DNA from: Sphingobacteriales bacterium 44-61
GTDB lineage: Bacteria > Bacteroidota > Bacteroidia > Chitinophagales > Chitinophagaceae
Direction of reading: 5' to 3'
DNA: 64,000 nucleotides
NCBI GenBank assembly: GCA_001898405.1
Contig: MKTW01000018.1
Location: forward strand, 1-64,000
The position numbers and the translations under genes are program-made. The notes below the pieces were generated by a model. The model searched no databases and was not told the DNA's origin. It worked only from the letters and a program-made list of their open reading frames with translations. Below, piece by piece: positions 27,318-35,070 of the stretch (positions within the stretch are counted from its first letter, which is position 1; each line of letters opens with the position of its first letter).

Positions 27318-27935
27318 TTATAGTAAGATATGCAATCTTTCGAGTTCTTTTACCAGTTCTGCGGCGCCCGTAAAATGGATGGACCGGATACCCAGTTCTT
27401 CTGCCGCTTTCACGTTCCGGAGATTGTCGTCAATGAAAATAGCTTCTTCCGGGTTCACCTGGTAGCGGGTCAGCAGGCGTTGGTAAAATTCCGGGAATGG
27501 CTTCCTGGTCTTTTCTTCACCACTTACCACCCTGCCATCAAACCAATGCAGAAAGTTGTATCTGGCAAGGGCAACATCAAAAAGGCCGGCATGCCAGTTG
27601 GTCAAAGCATAGATCCTGTATTTTCTGGTTTCTTTCAGTTTCCTCAGCACTTCCACAGTGGCGGGGATCGGAGCTTTCAACATATCCGACCAGCGACCGT
27701 AATAGTCGCGGATCTGCTGTTCCCATTCAGGGAATTTCTCCACCAGTTCCTGAGTAGCTTCCACATAGGAGCGGCCGGCATCCTGCTCCTCATTCCAGTC
27801 GCTGGTGCAGATATTTTCGAAAAAATATTTCCGCTCTTCAGGGCTCCCGAAATAAGTGTCGTGGTATACGTAGTTAGGATTCCAGTCGACCAGCACCCCT
27901 CCCAAATCAAAAATAATCGTAGTGATCCGGCTCAT
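27318..27935 (-). CDS. HAD-superfamily hydrolase (subfamily IA)
   Basis: 205 residues. Motif I is IIFDLGGVLVDWNP (nucleophile Asp ~9; the second acidic residue of DxD is replaced by Gly-Gly, as in the epoxide-hydrolase/YihX-like group), motif II is YALTNWHAG, the motif III Lys is in EEKTRKPFPEFY, and motif IV is AIFIDDNLRNVKAAEELGI. This pattern matches YihX-like sugar phosphatases. Its ATG overlaps the SemiSWEET stop codon (ATGA), so translation is coupled. A sugar transporter plus a phosphatase suggests a role in free-sugar or sugar-phosphate handling (inference). Confidence 0.88.
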   Translation of the reverse strand: MSRITTIIFDLGGVLVDWNPNYVYHDTYFGSPEERKYFFENICTSDWNEEQDAGRSYVEATQELVEKFPEWEQQIRDYYGRWSDMLKAPIPATVEVLRKLKETRKYRIYALTNWHAGLFDVALARYNFLHWFDGRVVSGEEKTRKPFPEFYQRLLTRYQVNPEEAIFIDDNLRNVKAAEELGIRSIHFTGAAELVKELERLHILL

Positions 27936-28189
27936 TTCTTATTATATCGAAGTTTGAGAAAAATCATTGTCGATGACATGGCAAGAACAACTGCGTTAGT
28001 AAGAATAATTACCCAATTATCCAGCAATGCTCCATAAATGATCCATAGTATTTCATTGGCGGCAGCGATCAGGAACATCAACAGTGAAATATCCCTGGCA
28101 GATTTCTCTCTCCAGGTTTTAATCACTTGCGGTAAAAAGGTCAATGCGGTGATGGCACCTGCAATATAACCCAGCACATCTACTGACAT
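27932..28189 (-). CDS. SemiSWEET-type sugar transporter (PQ-loop)
   Basis: 85 residues with three membrane helices and the PQ-loop signature LTFLPQVIKTWREKSARDIS, plus NEILWIIYGALLDNWVIILTN in the second and third helices. SemiSWEETs form dimers that let small sugars equilibrate across the inner membrane. Start taken at ATG 28189 (MSVDVLGYIAG); an upstream TTG would add ten residues without membrane or family character. It overlaps the HAD gene by four bases and heads a three-gene run with HAD and RDD proteins. Confidence 0.88.
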   Translation of the reverse strand: MSVDVLGYIAGAITALTFLPQVIKTWREKSARDISLLMFLIAAANEILWIIYGALLDNWVIILTNAVVLAMSSTMIFLKLRYNKK

Positions 28190-28290
28190 AGTGGTTGGCT
28201 TGGTGATGATGGCGGGCAAACCTACATAAAAAAACGTTGCCCGGAGGTATATCCCAATTCTATAAATTTATACCCTACAAACCCTAAATT

Positions 28291-28704
28291 ATGTGGAAAT
28301 TATATGCTGTATTATCAGCCGTTTTTGCAGCCCTGACTGCCATACTGGCCAAGATCGGGATAAAGGGGATCAATACCAATGTAGCTACCGCCGTGCGCAC
28401 CCTGGTTGTATTGTTTGTAGCCTGGGGAATTGTTCTTGCCAGCGGGCAACTGAAACAGGTAAAAGAATTAAGCAAGACCAATCTTCTTTTTCTCGGTCTT
28501 TCCGGTATAGCCACAGGCCTTTCCTGGATCTTTTATTTCAAAGCCCTGGCCCAGGGGCCGGTTTCAAAAGTAGCCCCCATCGACAAACTGAGCGTGGCCA
28601 TTGCCATTGACCTGTCTTTTCTTATTCTGAAAGAACCGATTGACTGGAAAGTGCTCACCGGCGCTTCATTGATCATTGCAGGAACGATCATCTTATTACA
28701 GTAA
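28291..28704 (+). CDS. Half-size EamA (DMT) transporter
   Basis: 137 residues with five predicted helices and a single EamA unit: AVFAALTAILAKIGIKG, VRTLVVLFVAWGIVLA, LLFLGLSGIATGLSWIFYFKALAQGP (shown over two helices), and VLTGASLIIAGTIILLQ at the C-terminus. Full DMT exporters have two such units (~300 residues), so this one should dimerise, like SMR-type transporters. Substrate unknown. Divergent from the SemiSWEET operon; a -7-like TAAATTTA lies ~25 bases upstream of the ATG. Confidence 0.85.
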   Translation: MWKLYAVLSAVFAALTAILAKIGIKGINTNVATAVRTLVVLFVAWGIVLASGQLKQVKELSKTNLLFLGLSGIATGLSWIFYFKALAQGPVSKVAPIDKLSVAIAIDLSFLILKEPIDWKVLTGASLIIAGTIILLQ

Positions 28705-28757
28705 GCACCGGATGATTTACTGCTAAAACCAGGCTGACAGCCATTGCCCACCATCTA

Positions 28758-29489
28758 TTATCTTTTCTCGAACAGCCACCACAACCGCTTTCTTGGCTTT
28801 ATTTTATAGTTTGTGGTAATATAGTTGTGGATATGTGCCATGGCCTCATCCATATCGTCTGTAACCAATACCAGTTCCATGTCCTCTTTTGCAATAGTGC
28901 CTTTTTTCGCCATGTCTTCAATGGTTTCCAGCAGTTCGCGATAGTATTCTTTTCCAAATAAAACGATGGGGAACTGCGTGATCGTTTTGGTTTGCACCAG
29001 CGTAAGCGTTTCAAAAAATTCATCCATGGTGCCAAAGCCACCGGGCATAATGATGAATGCGTAGGAATATTTGATCAGCAACACCTTTCGTACAAAGAAA
29101 TGCTCGAAGGTCACGGATTTATGGAGATAGGGATTCTCTTTCTGTTCAAAAGGGAGTTGGATATTACAACCAACGGATGCCCCTCCGCTTTCGTAAGCAC
29201 CGCGATTAGCTGCTTCCATAATACCGGGACCACCACCCGTCATGGTAGTAAAACCCAGGGCTGCGATCCGCTTGCCGAATTCCCGGGCCTGCTGGTAATA
29301 GGGGTGATCTTCTTTAAAACGTGCAGAACCGAATACGGTAATGCAAGGCCCCATAAAATGCAGGGCGCGGAATCCCTTGATAAATTGTCTGAAAACCCGG
29401 AAGGCAAATCCCAGTTCATAACCCCGGCTCTTAGGCCCATCCAGGAAAATATGTTCTTTGGCAGGTATGATTCTGTCTGTATCACTCAT
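28758..29489 (-). CDS. LOG-family (TIGR00730) nucleotide phosphoribohydrolase-like protein
   Basis: 243 residues. A Rossmann-like lysine-decarboxylase-fold protein with the two family motifs: GGGPGIMEAANRGAYESGG (~80-98) and PGGFGTMDEFFETLTLVQTK (~150-168, the PGGxGTxxE motif). These proteins hydrolyse cytokinin riboside 5'-monophosphate or other nucleotide monophosphates to base plus ribose phosphate; the physiological substrate in this lineage is unclear. The N-terminal ~40 residues are a lineage extension. Monocistronic, divergent from xth with ~108 bases between the starts. Confidence 0.9.
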   Translation of the reverse strand: MSDTDRIIPAKEHIFLDGPKSRGYELGFAFRVFRQFIKGFRALHFMGPCITVFGSARFKEDHPYYQQAREFGKRIAALGFTTMTGGGPGIMEAANRGAYESGGASVGCNIQLPFEQKENPYLHKSVTFEHFFVRKVLLIKYSYAFIIMPGGFGTMDEFFETLTLVQTKTITQFPIVLFGKEYYRELLETIEDMAKKGTIAKEDMELVLVTDDMDEAMAHIHNYITTNYKIKPRKRLWWLFEKR

Positions 29490-29597
29490 AAGAAGAACTT
29501 TGAAAAAGAATTAAAAATAAAACATTTCGGGTCAAACAGTATGGATTTGGGCAGGAGTAAAATTATCCTGTACTTTGAACGATTAAATAAACCAGCT

Positions 29598-30365
29598 ATG
29601 CGCATCATCAGTTATAATGTCAATGGCATCCGTGCTGCTATTAACAAAGGATTTATAGAATGGTTGAAAACCGATCCTGCAGATATCATCTGCATTCAGG
29701 AAACCAAAGCGGTAAAGGATAATGTGAATTACAAGCTCTTCAATGATCTTCAATATGAGGATTACTGGTTCAGCGCACAAAAAAAAGGATATAGCGGAGT
29801 GGCTGTTTTCAGCAAGATCAAGCCTGACAATGTGGAATATGGCACTGGCCATAAGATCAGTGATGATGAAGGAAGGGTGATACAGCTTGATTTCGGTGAT
29901 GTCCGGCTTATCAATGCCTATTTCCCTTCCGGCACCAGTGGCGATGAGCGGCAGGGGTATAAATATGTATGGCTGGATGAATTTTATACCTATCTCGATA
30001 AACTGAAAAAAAAGTATCCCAGGCTGATCGTTTGCGGTGATTATAATATCGCACATAAGGAAATCGATATCCATGATCCTAAAGGCAATAAAAAATCATC
30101 CGGTTTTCTGCCTGAAGAAAGGGAATGGATGAGCAAATTCCTTGACAGTGGCTGGGTTGATACTTTCAGGGAATTTCATGCAGAACCCCACCGCTACAGT
30201 TGGTGGAGCCAGCGTTTTCCTTCTGTAAGGTTGAACAATAAAGGCTGGCGGATCGATTATATCAATGTAACCGCACCGCTTAAGAAAAACCTGGTAGCAG
30301 CAGAGATTTATCCTGATGTTAAACATTCAGATCACTGCCCGGTGTACCTGGAGCTGAAACCATAA
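29598..30365 (+). CDS. xth: Exodeoxyribonuclease III
   Basis: 255 residues, the normal length. Endonuclease/exonuclease/phosphatase fold: MRIISYNVNGIRAA (Asn 8 region), DIICIQETKA (metal-binding Glu ~36), INAYFPSG, LIVCGDYNIAHKEID (Asp/Asn, ~146-150), GWRIDYINVT and KHSDHCPVYLEL (the catalytic SDH, ~245). AP endonuclease and 3'-5' exonuclease in base-excision repair. The frame stays open far upstream across the antisense of the LOG gene; the family start is ATG 29598. The DUF4286 gene follows 36 bases later. Confidence 0.95.
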   Translation: MRIISYNVNGIRAAINKGFIEWLKTDPADIICIQETKAVKDNVNYKLFNDLQYEDYWFSAQKKGYSGVAVFSKIKPDNVEYGTGHKISDDEGRVIQLDFGDVRLINAYFPSGTSGDERQGYKYVWLDEFYTYLDKLKKKYPRLIVCGDYNIAHKEIDIHDPKGNKKSSGFLPEEREWMSKFLDSGWVDTFREFHAEPHRYSWWSQRFPSVRLNNKGWRIDYINVTAPLKKNLVAAEIYPDVKHSDHCPVYLELKP

Positions 30366-30401
30366 CAGTACAGCCTTTTATCATTACTCAAGATTATTTA
30401 T

Positions 30402-30728
30402 ATGGGTCCAGAAGTTAAGGAAGCCATTGTTTATAATGTAACCACCAAAGTAGCAGAGCCGGTTGCAGACAAATGGCTTCAATGGATGAAGGAAGAACAT
30501 ATTCCGGATATCATTGGCACAGGATGCTTTACGCATGCCGTTATTTTACGTTTAATTGAAGTGGATGAAACAGAAGGGCCTACCTATGCTGTACAATTCT
30601 TTTCAGAAAGCAAGGCATTATACAACCGTTATATCGAAAATTTTTCCGAAGAAAAAAGAAAAACAGCTCTCGCAAAATGGGGCAGCAATGTTATCTCATT
30701 CCGATCAGTGCTGCAGGTTGTGAATTGA
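30402..30728 (+). CDS. DUF4286 family protein
   Basis: 108 residues. A small alpha/beta protein, IVYNVTTKVAEPVADKWLQWM at the start and GPTYAVQFFSESKALYNRY in the middle, matching the DUF4286 pattern found mostly in Bacteroidota: a ferredoxin-like (dimeric barrel) fold in appearance. No function known. It follows xth by 36 bases and may be cotranscribed. Confidence 0.78.
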   Translation: MGPEVKEAIVYNVTTKVAEPVADKWLQWMKEEHIPDIIGTGCFTHAVILRLIEVDETEGPTYAVQFFSESKALYNRYIENFSEEKRKTALAKWGSNVISFRSVLQVVN

Positions 30729-30756
30729 GTGTGCAAAACATTAATTATTAATTTTG
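30725..30756 (+). promoter_or_regulatory. Consensus -33/-7 promoter upstream of HU leader/RNA
   Basis: TTG at 30725-30727 and TAATTTTG at 30749-30756, 21 bases apart; predicted start ~30763. It lies ~240 bases before the HU promoter, so it drives either a long leader or a separate RNA. Confidence 0.55.
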
Positions 30757-30762
30757 CCGGTT

Positions 30763-30900
30763 CAAAAACAATTGTATATTCCTCTGGAATCCTTTACCCG
30801 CCTGCATTTCAGCGGGTGCGCTGTGAAACATAGTACTGTAGAGGGTTTCAAAGGATCAGCGGAAATTCACTCGTAAAATCACCAATGCGAAAATTCGCTA
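30763..30900 (+). ncRNA. Candidate structured RNA (three-way junction) upstream of HU
   Basis: No coding region. Stems seen: P1 ATCCTTT (30789-30795)/AAAGGAT (30850-30856); P2 ACCCGC (30796-30801)/GCGGGT (30812-30817); P3 GAAAC (30825-30829)/GTTTC (30845-30849). P1 encloses P2 and P3 as a three-way junction. ACCC of P2 can alternatively pair with GGGT at 30843-30846, which would break P3. A further small hairpin GCGA/TCGC lies near 30887-30898. Preceded by a consensus promoter. It could be an sRNA, a riboswitch-like leader of HU, or chance; no known family was recognised. Confidence 0.4.
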
Positions 30901-30984
30901 AAATCCTTACTCCGCGCGGCTTGTGGCCAATTGTTATCTGTTGGTAAAAAAGATAAATAATTTTTTCCGGTATCAAAAAGCATA

Positions 30985-30992
30985 TAATTTTG
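30985..30992 (+). promoter_or_regulatory. -7 box of the HU gene
   Basis: TAATTTTG, an exact TAnnTTTG match, 33 bases before the HU ATG. Confidence 0.65.
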
Positions 30993-31024
30993 TCGCCGTT
31001 ACTAAATACCTAAAAAACAAGATT

Positions 31025-31294
31025 ATGAACAAAGCTGAATTAATTGCGCAACTTGCTGACGATGCAGGTATCACCAAAACACAGGCTAATGCTGCGCTGG
31101 ATTCTTTTGTAGACGCTGTTACCAAAACGCTGAAAAAAGACGGCAAAGTTACACTGGTTGGCTTTGGTACTTTTTCCGTTTCAAAAAGAAAAGCTCGCAA
31201 TGGCCGCAACCCCCAGACTGGTGCCGTGATCAAGATCAAAGCCCGCAAAGTTGCCAAATTCAAAGCTGGTAAAGAACTTTCCGCCAAACTGTAA
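31025..31294 (+). CDS. HU-family DNA-binding protein
   Basis: 89 residues, standard length: MNKAELIAQLADDAGITKTQ, then GFGTFSVSKRKARNGRNPQTG (the DNA-inserting beta-arm with the conserved RNPQTG) and a final KFKAGKELSAKL. Bends and compacts DNA as a dimer. An upstream open frame from 30923 was rejected because the HU family starts exactly at MNKAEL. A promoter at 30985 and a terminator right after the gene make it an independent unit; an additional upstream promoter may add a long structured leader. Confidence 0.96.
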   Translation: MNKAELIAQLADDAGITKTQANAALDSFVDAVTKTLKKDGKVTLVGFGTFSVSKRKARNGRNPQTGAVIKIKARKVAKFKAGKELSAKL

Positions 31295-31313
31295 TTGAAC
31301 TATTCAACACATT

Positions 31314-31350
31314 AAAAGCTCCAGTGCTTAGTCAGTACCGGGGCTTTTTT
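31314..31350 (+). terminator. Intrinsic terminator of HU
   Basis: AAAAGCTCC (31314-31322) pairs with GGGGCTTTT (31340-31348), nine pairs with one G-U, followed by a run of Ts. Confidence 0.85.
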
Positions 31351-31392
31351 ATTAACTTCGCAACTAATCTGATCAATCTTTAAAACTTAATT

Positions 31393-31512
31393 ATGGGTAG
31401 AGGAGATAAAAAAACCGCTAAAGGAAAACGCTTCAAAGGCTCTTTCGGCAAAAGCCGTCCTGCTAAAAAAGCGTCACCCGCCAAAAAAGCAGCCGCTAAA
31501 AAGAAGGCTTAA
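31393..31512 (+). CDS. 30S ribosomal protein THX
   Basis: 39 residues, beginning MGRGDKKTAKGKRFKGSFGK and ending in a Lys/Ala-rich tail. This is the small basic Thx peptide (MGRGDxKTxKGKRxxGSxG) bound in the head of the 30S subunit in Thermus and Bacteroidota. Very short, so easily missed. It starts ~45 bases after the HU terminator and is followed by palindrome C1. Confidence 0.93.
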   Translation: MGRGDKKTAKGKRFKGSFGKSRPAKKASPAKKAAAKKKA

Positions 31513-31518
31513 AAGAAT

Positions 31519-31587
31519 AAAGGTTTAAGTGTTTATCAGTTTATACCGGATGATCGGGACCTTAAACTGTTAAACACTTAAACCTTT
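31519..31587. repeat. Inverted repeat, family C, copy 1
   Basis: 25-base arms (31519-31543, 31563-31587) with one mismatch, starting AAAGGTTTAAGTGTTTA. Shares the TTTAAGGTTT/AAACCTTAAA word set with copies at 36760-36810 and 59427-59512. Lies between convergent THX and pdxH, where it could act as a terminator. Confidence 0.8.
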
Positions 31588-31604
31588 AAATATTATTAAA
31601 CTCC

Positions 31605-32249
31605 TCAAGGGGCCAATCTCTCTGCTTTCCAGCTTCCGTTTTCCAGCAAAGAATATTCAAAACGGTCATGCAGCCTGGAAGGCCTTCCCTGCCAGAATTC
31701 GATCAGCACCGGCGTCAGAACATATCCACCCCAGTGAGAAGGTCTTTCAACAGCGCCATTGCCCGTCTTCTTTTCCATCTCTTCATACTTCTTTTCCAGC
31801 CATTCCCTGCTTTCAATAATGCTGCTTTGCGGCGACACTGCTGCGCCTATCTGGCTACCCACTGGTCTTGAATGGAAATACTCATCACTTTCGGCAGCAG
31901 ACACTTTCCTGATAATACCTGTTATCCTTACCTGGCGTTCCAGCTCTTTCCAGAAAAATACCAGACAGGCTTTCGGATTTTCAGTAAGCTGTTTGCCTTT
32001 GTAGCTATTATAATTGGTGAAGAAAACAAACCCTTCTTCCGAAAATCCTTTCAACAATACGATACGTGCAGAAGGGATCCCGTCGGACGAAGCAGTAGCC
32101 AGCGTCATCGCATTCACTTCATCGATCTGCGAATCCACGGCTTCCTGCCACCATTTGCCAAATTGCACGATAGCATTTTTATCAATGTCTGCTTCTGAGA
32201 GGCTTTGACGGGCGTAGGTTTTGCGGATACCTGCTATATCTGACTGCAT
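31605..32249 (-). CDS. pdxH: Pyridoxamine 5'-phosphate oxidase
   Basis: 214 residues, normal length. FMN-binding split-barrel: AMTLATASSDGIPSARIVLLKG, FFTNYNSYKGKQLTENPKACLVFFW, RQVRITGIIRKVS, SDEYFHSRPVGSQIGAAVSPQS and the closing EFWQGRPSRLHDRFEY with the substrate-binding Arg/His. It oxidises pyridoxamine or pyridoxine phosphate to pyridoxal phosphate. A TACCTTTG -7 box lies about 17 bases upstream of the start (minus strand). Convergent with THX. Confidence 0.95.
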   Translation of the reverse strand: MQSDIAGIRKTYARQSLSEADIDKNAIVQFGKWWQEAVDSQIDEVNAMTLATASSDGIPSARIVLLKGFSEEGFVFFTNYNSYKGKQLTENPKACLVFFWKELERQVRITGIIRKVSAAESDEYFHSRPVGSQIGAAVSPQSSIIESREWLEKKYEEMEKKTGNGAVERPSHWGGYVLTPVLIEFWQGRPSRLHDRFEYSLLENGSWKAERLAP

Positions 32250-32305
32250 AGAAGGGGTTTTGCCCGCAAAGGTACAAGCTTATTTCCCACGGTGAGATTA
32301 TATGT

Positions 32306-32382
32306 TTTTCCCACAAAGCCACGAAGAGCACAAAGAATAGGTTTGATAATCTCTTTGTACTCTTCGTGGCTTTGTGGGAAAA
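32306..32382. repeat. Inverted repeat, family B, copy 1
   Basis: 31-base arms (32306-32336, 32352-32382) with one mismatch and a 15-base loop, containing CCCACAAAGCCACGAAGAG. Same architecture and word set (TTTCCCAC...CACAAAG) as the copy at 52561-52672. Between two minus-strand genes. Confidence 0.85.
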
Positions 32383-32408
32383 TAAAAATTCCAATCTTTG
32401 AGGGAACC

Positions 32409-33821
32409 TCACGAAAAGGGAGGGTGCTGCGATGGCTGTTGTTTCTGCATTAGCTGGTCCCTCTCTTCCGATACCAGGTGAAGCATGCTTTCCAGCTCTC
32501 CGATCCGCCTCAATTGCCCTTCCAGCTTTTTATTTGCATCGGAAACCTGTTGCAGATCGTTATTGATCTCTTCCAGGTATGTCACTTTCTTTTGCAATTG
32601 CTGGCGTTGAAGATTTGCTTCCCGCAGTTTGTCCTCTGTGATATTCAATTCCTGTTGCAGTTGCAGGTTTTCTGCGGTAAGCGACTGGCTTTTTTGCCGG
32701 TACCGCTCTATATCGCTGTTAAGTTTGATATGCTCTTCTTTCAGATCTTCAAATTCCAGGCTTTGCATGCGGGAAGAAGTGAGTTGTGCTTCCAGCTTAT
32801 GTATTTTATCCTGTAAAATATTGAAGTCGCTGTATGCATGGTCGAGCATAGCGCTCATTTCTTTGGTCAGCGTTTCTTTCTGGCGGATCGTATTGATCTC
32901 CGATTCCTTATCGGCCAGTTGCTGGCGCATATGATCGATCTGGCCGGCAAGCTCCTCATTTGTTTTAGCCATTTCCTGCTGCAGTTCTTCTTTTTCTTTG
33001 ATCACTTCGATATTTCCCAGCAACTCATTGATCTTTTGGTTATGTTCCAGCAAAGAGCGTTTCGCATCCATCAGCCGGTTGAGATAATCATCCTGTGGAT
33101 GTGCCGGCTCTTCGGCTGCCTGTTTGCCGGCAGATAATTCTTCCTGCAATTGCTGGTTCTGAGCTCTCAACTCTGCTATCAGGTGTTGCGCACTTTCATC
33201 CTGGCTGCTTGCCTGTCTCGACATTTCGATTAACTGCTGCCTCAGCTGATCATTTTGTTCTTTCAGGCCGGCGATCAAAGATTGATTGTTTTCTTCTTCG
33301 TGGTTATGCTGCTGTGCAGACCTGAGTTGTTGTTGCAATTGATCGTTTTCCTCCCTCAGCCTCATGAGCTGTTGTTCTTTACGATTGCTTTCTGCAAGTA
33401 CCTGTTTTGCATAAGCCACCTGCTCCTGCAGGTCCCTGTTTTCTTCTTTTAATGCTGCGATCTGTTGCTGTATATTTTCGTCCGGGGCGGTTGCCTGGCG
33501 GGTTGTTTCGATCGTTGATTTCAGTGATTTGTTTGTTTTCTTCAACTCTTCCAGTTCAATCGCAAACTCATCTGCATTCTCTTCAGCAATATTGACACGG
33601 TTCGTAAGGGCAGTTATTTCCCTTTCTTTTATCTCCATGTCATTAAAATATTTCAGCTTCCATTCATTGCGTGCGAGGTCGGCCTTGCTTCCGGATTCTT
33701 CTTTAGGTATGCGCAGATTTTTCCGGCTGGTGATAAAAAAATGTATGGTGATGCCCAGGATGATAGCTCCGAGCAATAGCACGACAATTTCAACTACGGA
33801 CAGGGTAAGACTGGCAGCCAT
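32409..33821 (-). CDS. Membrane-anchored long coiled-coil protein
   Basis: 470 residues. One N-terminal membrane helix (~6-30, LSVVEIVVLLLGAIILGITIH), then an almost uninterrupted coiled coil rich in Gln, Glu, Lys and Leu (~50-460), with internal near-repeats such as LIAGLKEQNDQLRQQLIEMS and LIAELRAQNQQLQEELSAGK, separated by Gln/Ser-rich linkers. No catalytic domain. It probably acts as a scaffold or tether facing the cytoplasm. Function unknown; similarity to known coiled-coil proteins would be low-complexity only. Confidence 0.8.
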   Translation of the reverse strand: MAASLTLSVVEIVVLLLGAIILGITIHFFITSRKNLRIPKEESGSKADLARNEWKLKYFNDMEIKEREITALTNRVNIAEENADEFAIELEELKKTNKSLKSTIETTRQATAPDENIQQQIAALKEENRDLQEQVAYAKQVLAESNRKEQQLMRLREENDQLQQQLRSAQQHNHEEENNQSLIAGLKEQNDQLRQQLIEMSRQASSQDESAQHLIAELRAQNQQLQEELSAGKQAAEEPAHPQDDYLNRLMDAKRSLLEHNQKINELLGNIEVIKEKEELQQEMAKTNEELAGQIDHMRQQLADKESEINTIRQKETLTKEMSAMLDHAYSDFNILQDKIHKLEAQLTSSRMQSLEFEDLKEEHIKLNSDIERYRQKSQSLTAENLQLQQELNITEDKLREANLQRQQLQKKVTYLEEINNDLQQVSDANKKLEGQLRRIGELESMLHLVSEERDQLMQKQQPSQHPPFS

Positions 33822-33947
33822 AACATGGTGGTGTTAAGATTCTGAAACTATAAAAATTAAAATGGCGGATATGGCATTTTTAATCTTTCACAAGAAGGGC
33901 TCACAAGATAATCGGTATATTTAATTAATAAAAGTATTCTTCCCAAA

Positions 33948-35045
33948 ATGGTAAATTTCCGATATGTGATCCTCTTTATCATTCTTTTCAGCCTTACCAA
34001 AATGGCTCCGGCGCAGGATGCTTATTGGTATAAATGTTTTAAAGGAACCATTGATAAATATCCATTTACGTTGCATTTGCACAAGCTGGACCACACTTAT
34101 TCAGGATATTATTACTATAACAATATGCAGCAGCCCTTGTCGCTGTTGGGTGAAGATACCAGTTCTTCCGGGCGGATAAAACTGCTTGGTTACTCTCCCC
34201 GTGTTGAAGCTGAAAATGAATTATTTACCTTAACACTGCAGGGAGACTCCTTAAAAGGCAAATGGAAGAAGGACCTCTCAGCTTCGGGTGGGGAGCTACA
34301 GGTTAAGGCTGCCGGGGACCAATCGACTGGTCTGCGGTTCGACCTGGTTTACACTTCAGGCAGTGAAAAACTCCGCCCCAAAATGGAACAATCCCCTGTA
34401 GCAAGCTTTGAGGCTGCAACAGTTTGGCCTAAAGGAAGTTCTGCCGCGATCACAGTCCTGAAAAAAATAATTGCAACTGAATTGGGGGCTAAAAACAGCC
34501 CTGTTGATATTGGCCCTTATCTGCTGGCTGAAAAAAAGAGTTTCCTGTCAGAATACCTGAAAGACAATAAAGCAGTACCTGATAGCGATCTGGTGAATTT
34601 TTCCTCCGGGTATTCCCAGGACGTTACCACCCGGTTATTGATAGTATATCATTCCCCCACCATCCTCACCATAGCTGATTTTAACTATGCATATACCGGG
34701 GGAGCGCATGGAAACTATAATACCAACTATATCAGCATTAACCCCGCCACAGGGAAGCAATACACGCTGGCCCAGGTGCTCAACCCTGCCGGAAAAAAGC
34801 AGTTGAATGCCTTACTGGCAAAGCGTTTCCGGAAAGATTGGGGGCTTTCAGCCAATGCCCCTCTTACCGAAGGCGGTTTATTTGATGATAAATTGGAGGC
34901 TAACAAGAACTTCTTTCTTACCGGCACTGGCATCGGCTTCGGTTATGCCCCTTATGAAATAGGGCCATTTGCCATGGGGGAGATCATTATTTTCATTCCT
35001 TATTCAGAATTCGGAAAGAATTTAAACCCTTCATTCAGGAAGTAA
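33948..35045 (+). CDS. Secreted DUF3298/DUF4163 protein
   Basis: 365 residues. Signal peptide MVNFRYVILFIILFSLTKMAPAQ. The C-terminal half has the DUF3298 (RsiV-like) pattern: NYAYTGGAHGNYNTNYISIN (~244-263), TGKQYTLAQVLNPAGKK, and GIGFGYAPYEIGPFAMGEI with IPYSEFGKNL at the end. The related RsiV domain binds lysozyme in Bacillus; in Bacteroidota these are stand-alone envelope proteins of unknown ligand. The N-terminal ~150 residues form a beta-rich domain with many Tyr. Convergent with pyrH. Confidence 0.82.
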   Translation: MVNFRYVILFIILFSLTKMAPAQDAYWYKCFKGTIDKYPFTLHLHKLDHTYSGYYYYNNMQQPLSLLGEDTSSSGRIKLLGYSPRVEAENELFTLTLQGDSLKGKWKKDLSASGGELQVKAAGDQSTGLRFDLVYTSGSEKLRPKMEQSPVASFEAATVWPKGSSAAITVLKKIIATELGAKNSPVDIGPYLLAEKKSFLSEYLKDNKAVPDSDLVNFSSGYSQDVTTRLLIVYHSPTILTIADFNYAYTGGAHGNYNTNYISINPATGKQYTLAQVLNPAGKKQLNALLAKRFRKDWGLSANAPLTEGGLFDDKLEANKNFFLTGTGIGFGYAPYEIGPFAMGEIIIFIPYSEFGKNLNPSFRK

Positions 35046-35070
35046 GGGGTTGTTGGCCGATGTTCGAAAA

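Noticed and set aside
28992-29597. Long N-terminal extension of exonuclease III
   Set aside because: The open frame crosses the antisense of the LOG gene and its promoter; the family begins at MRIISYNVNG.
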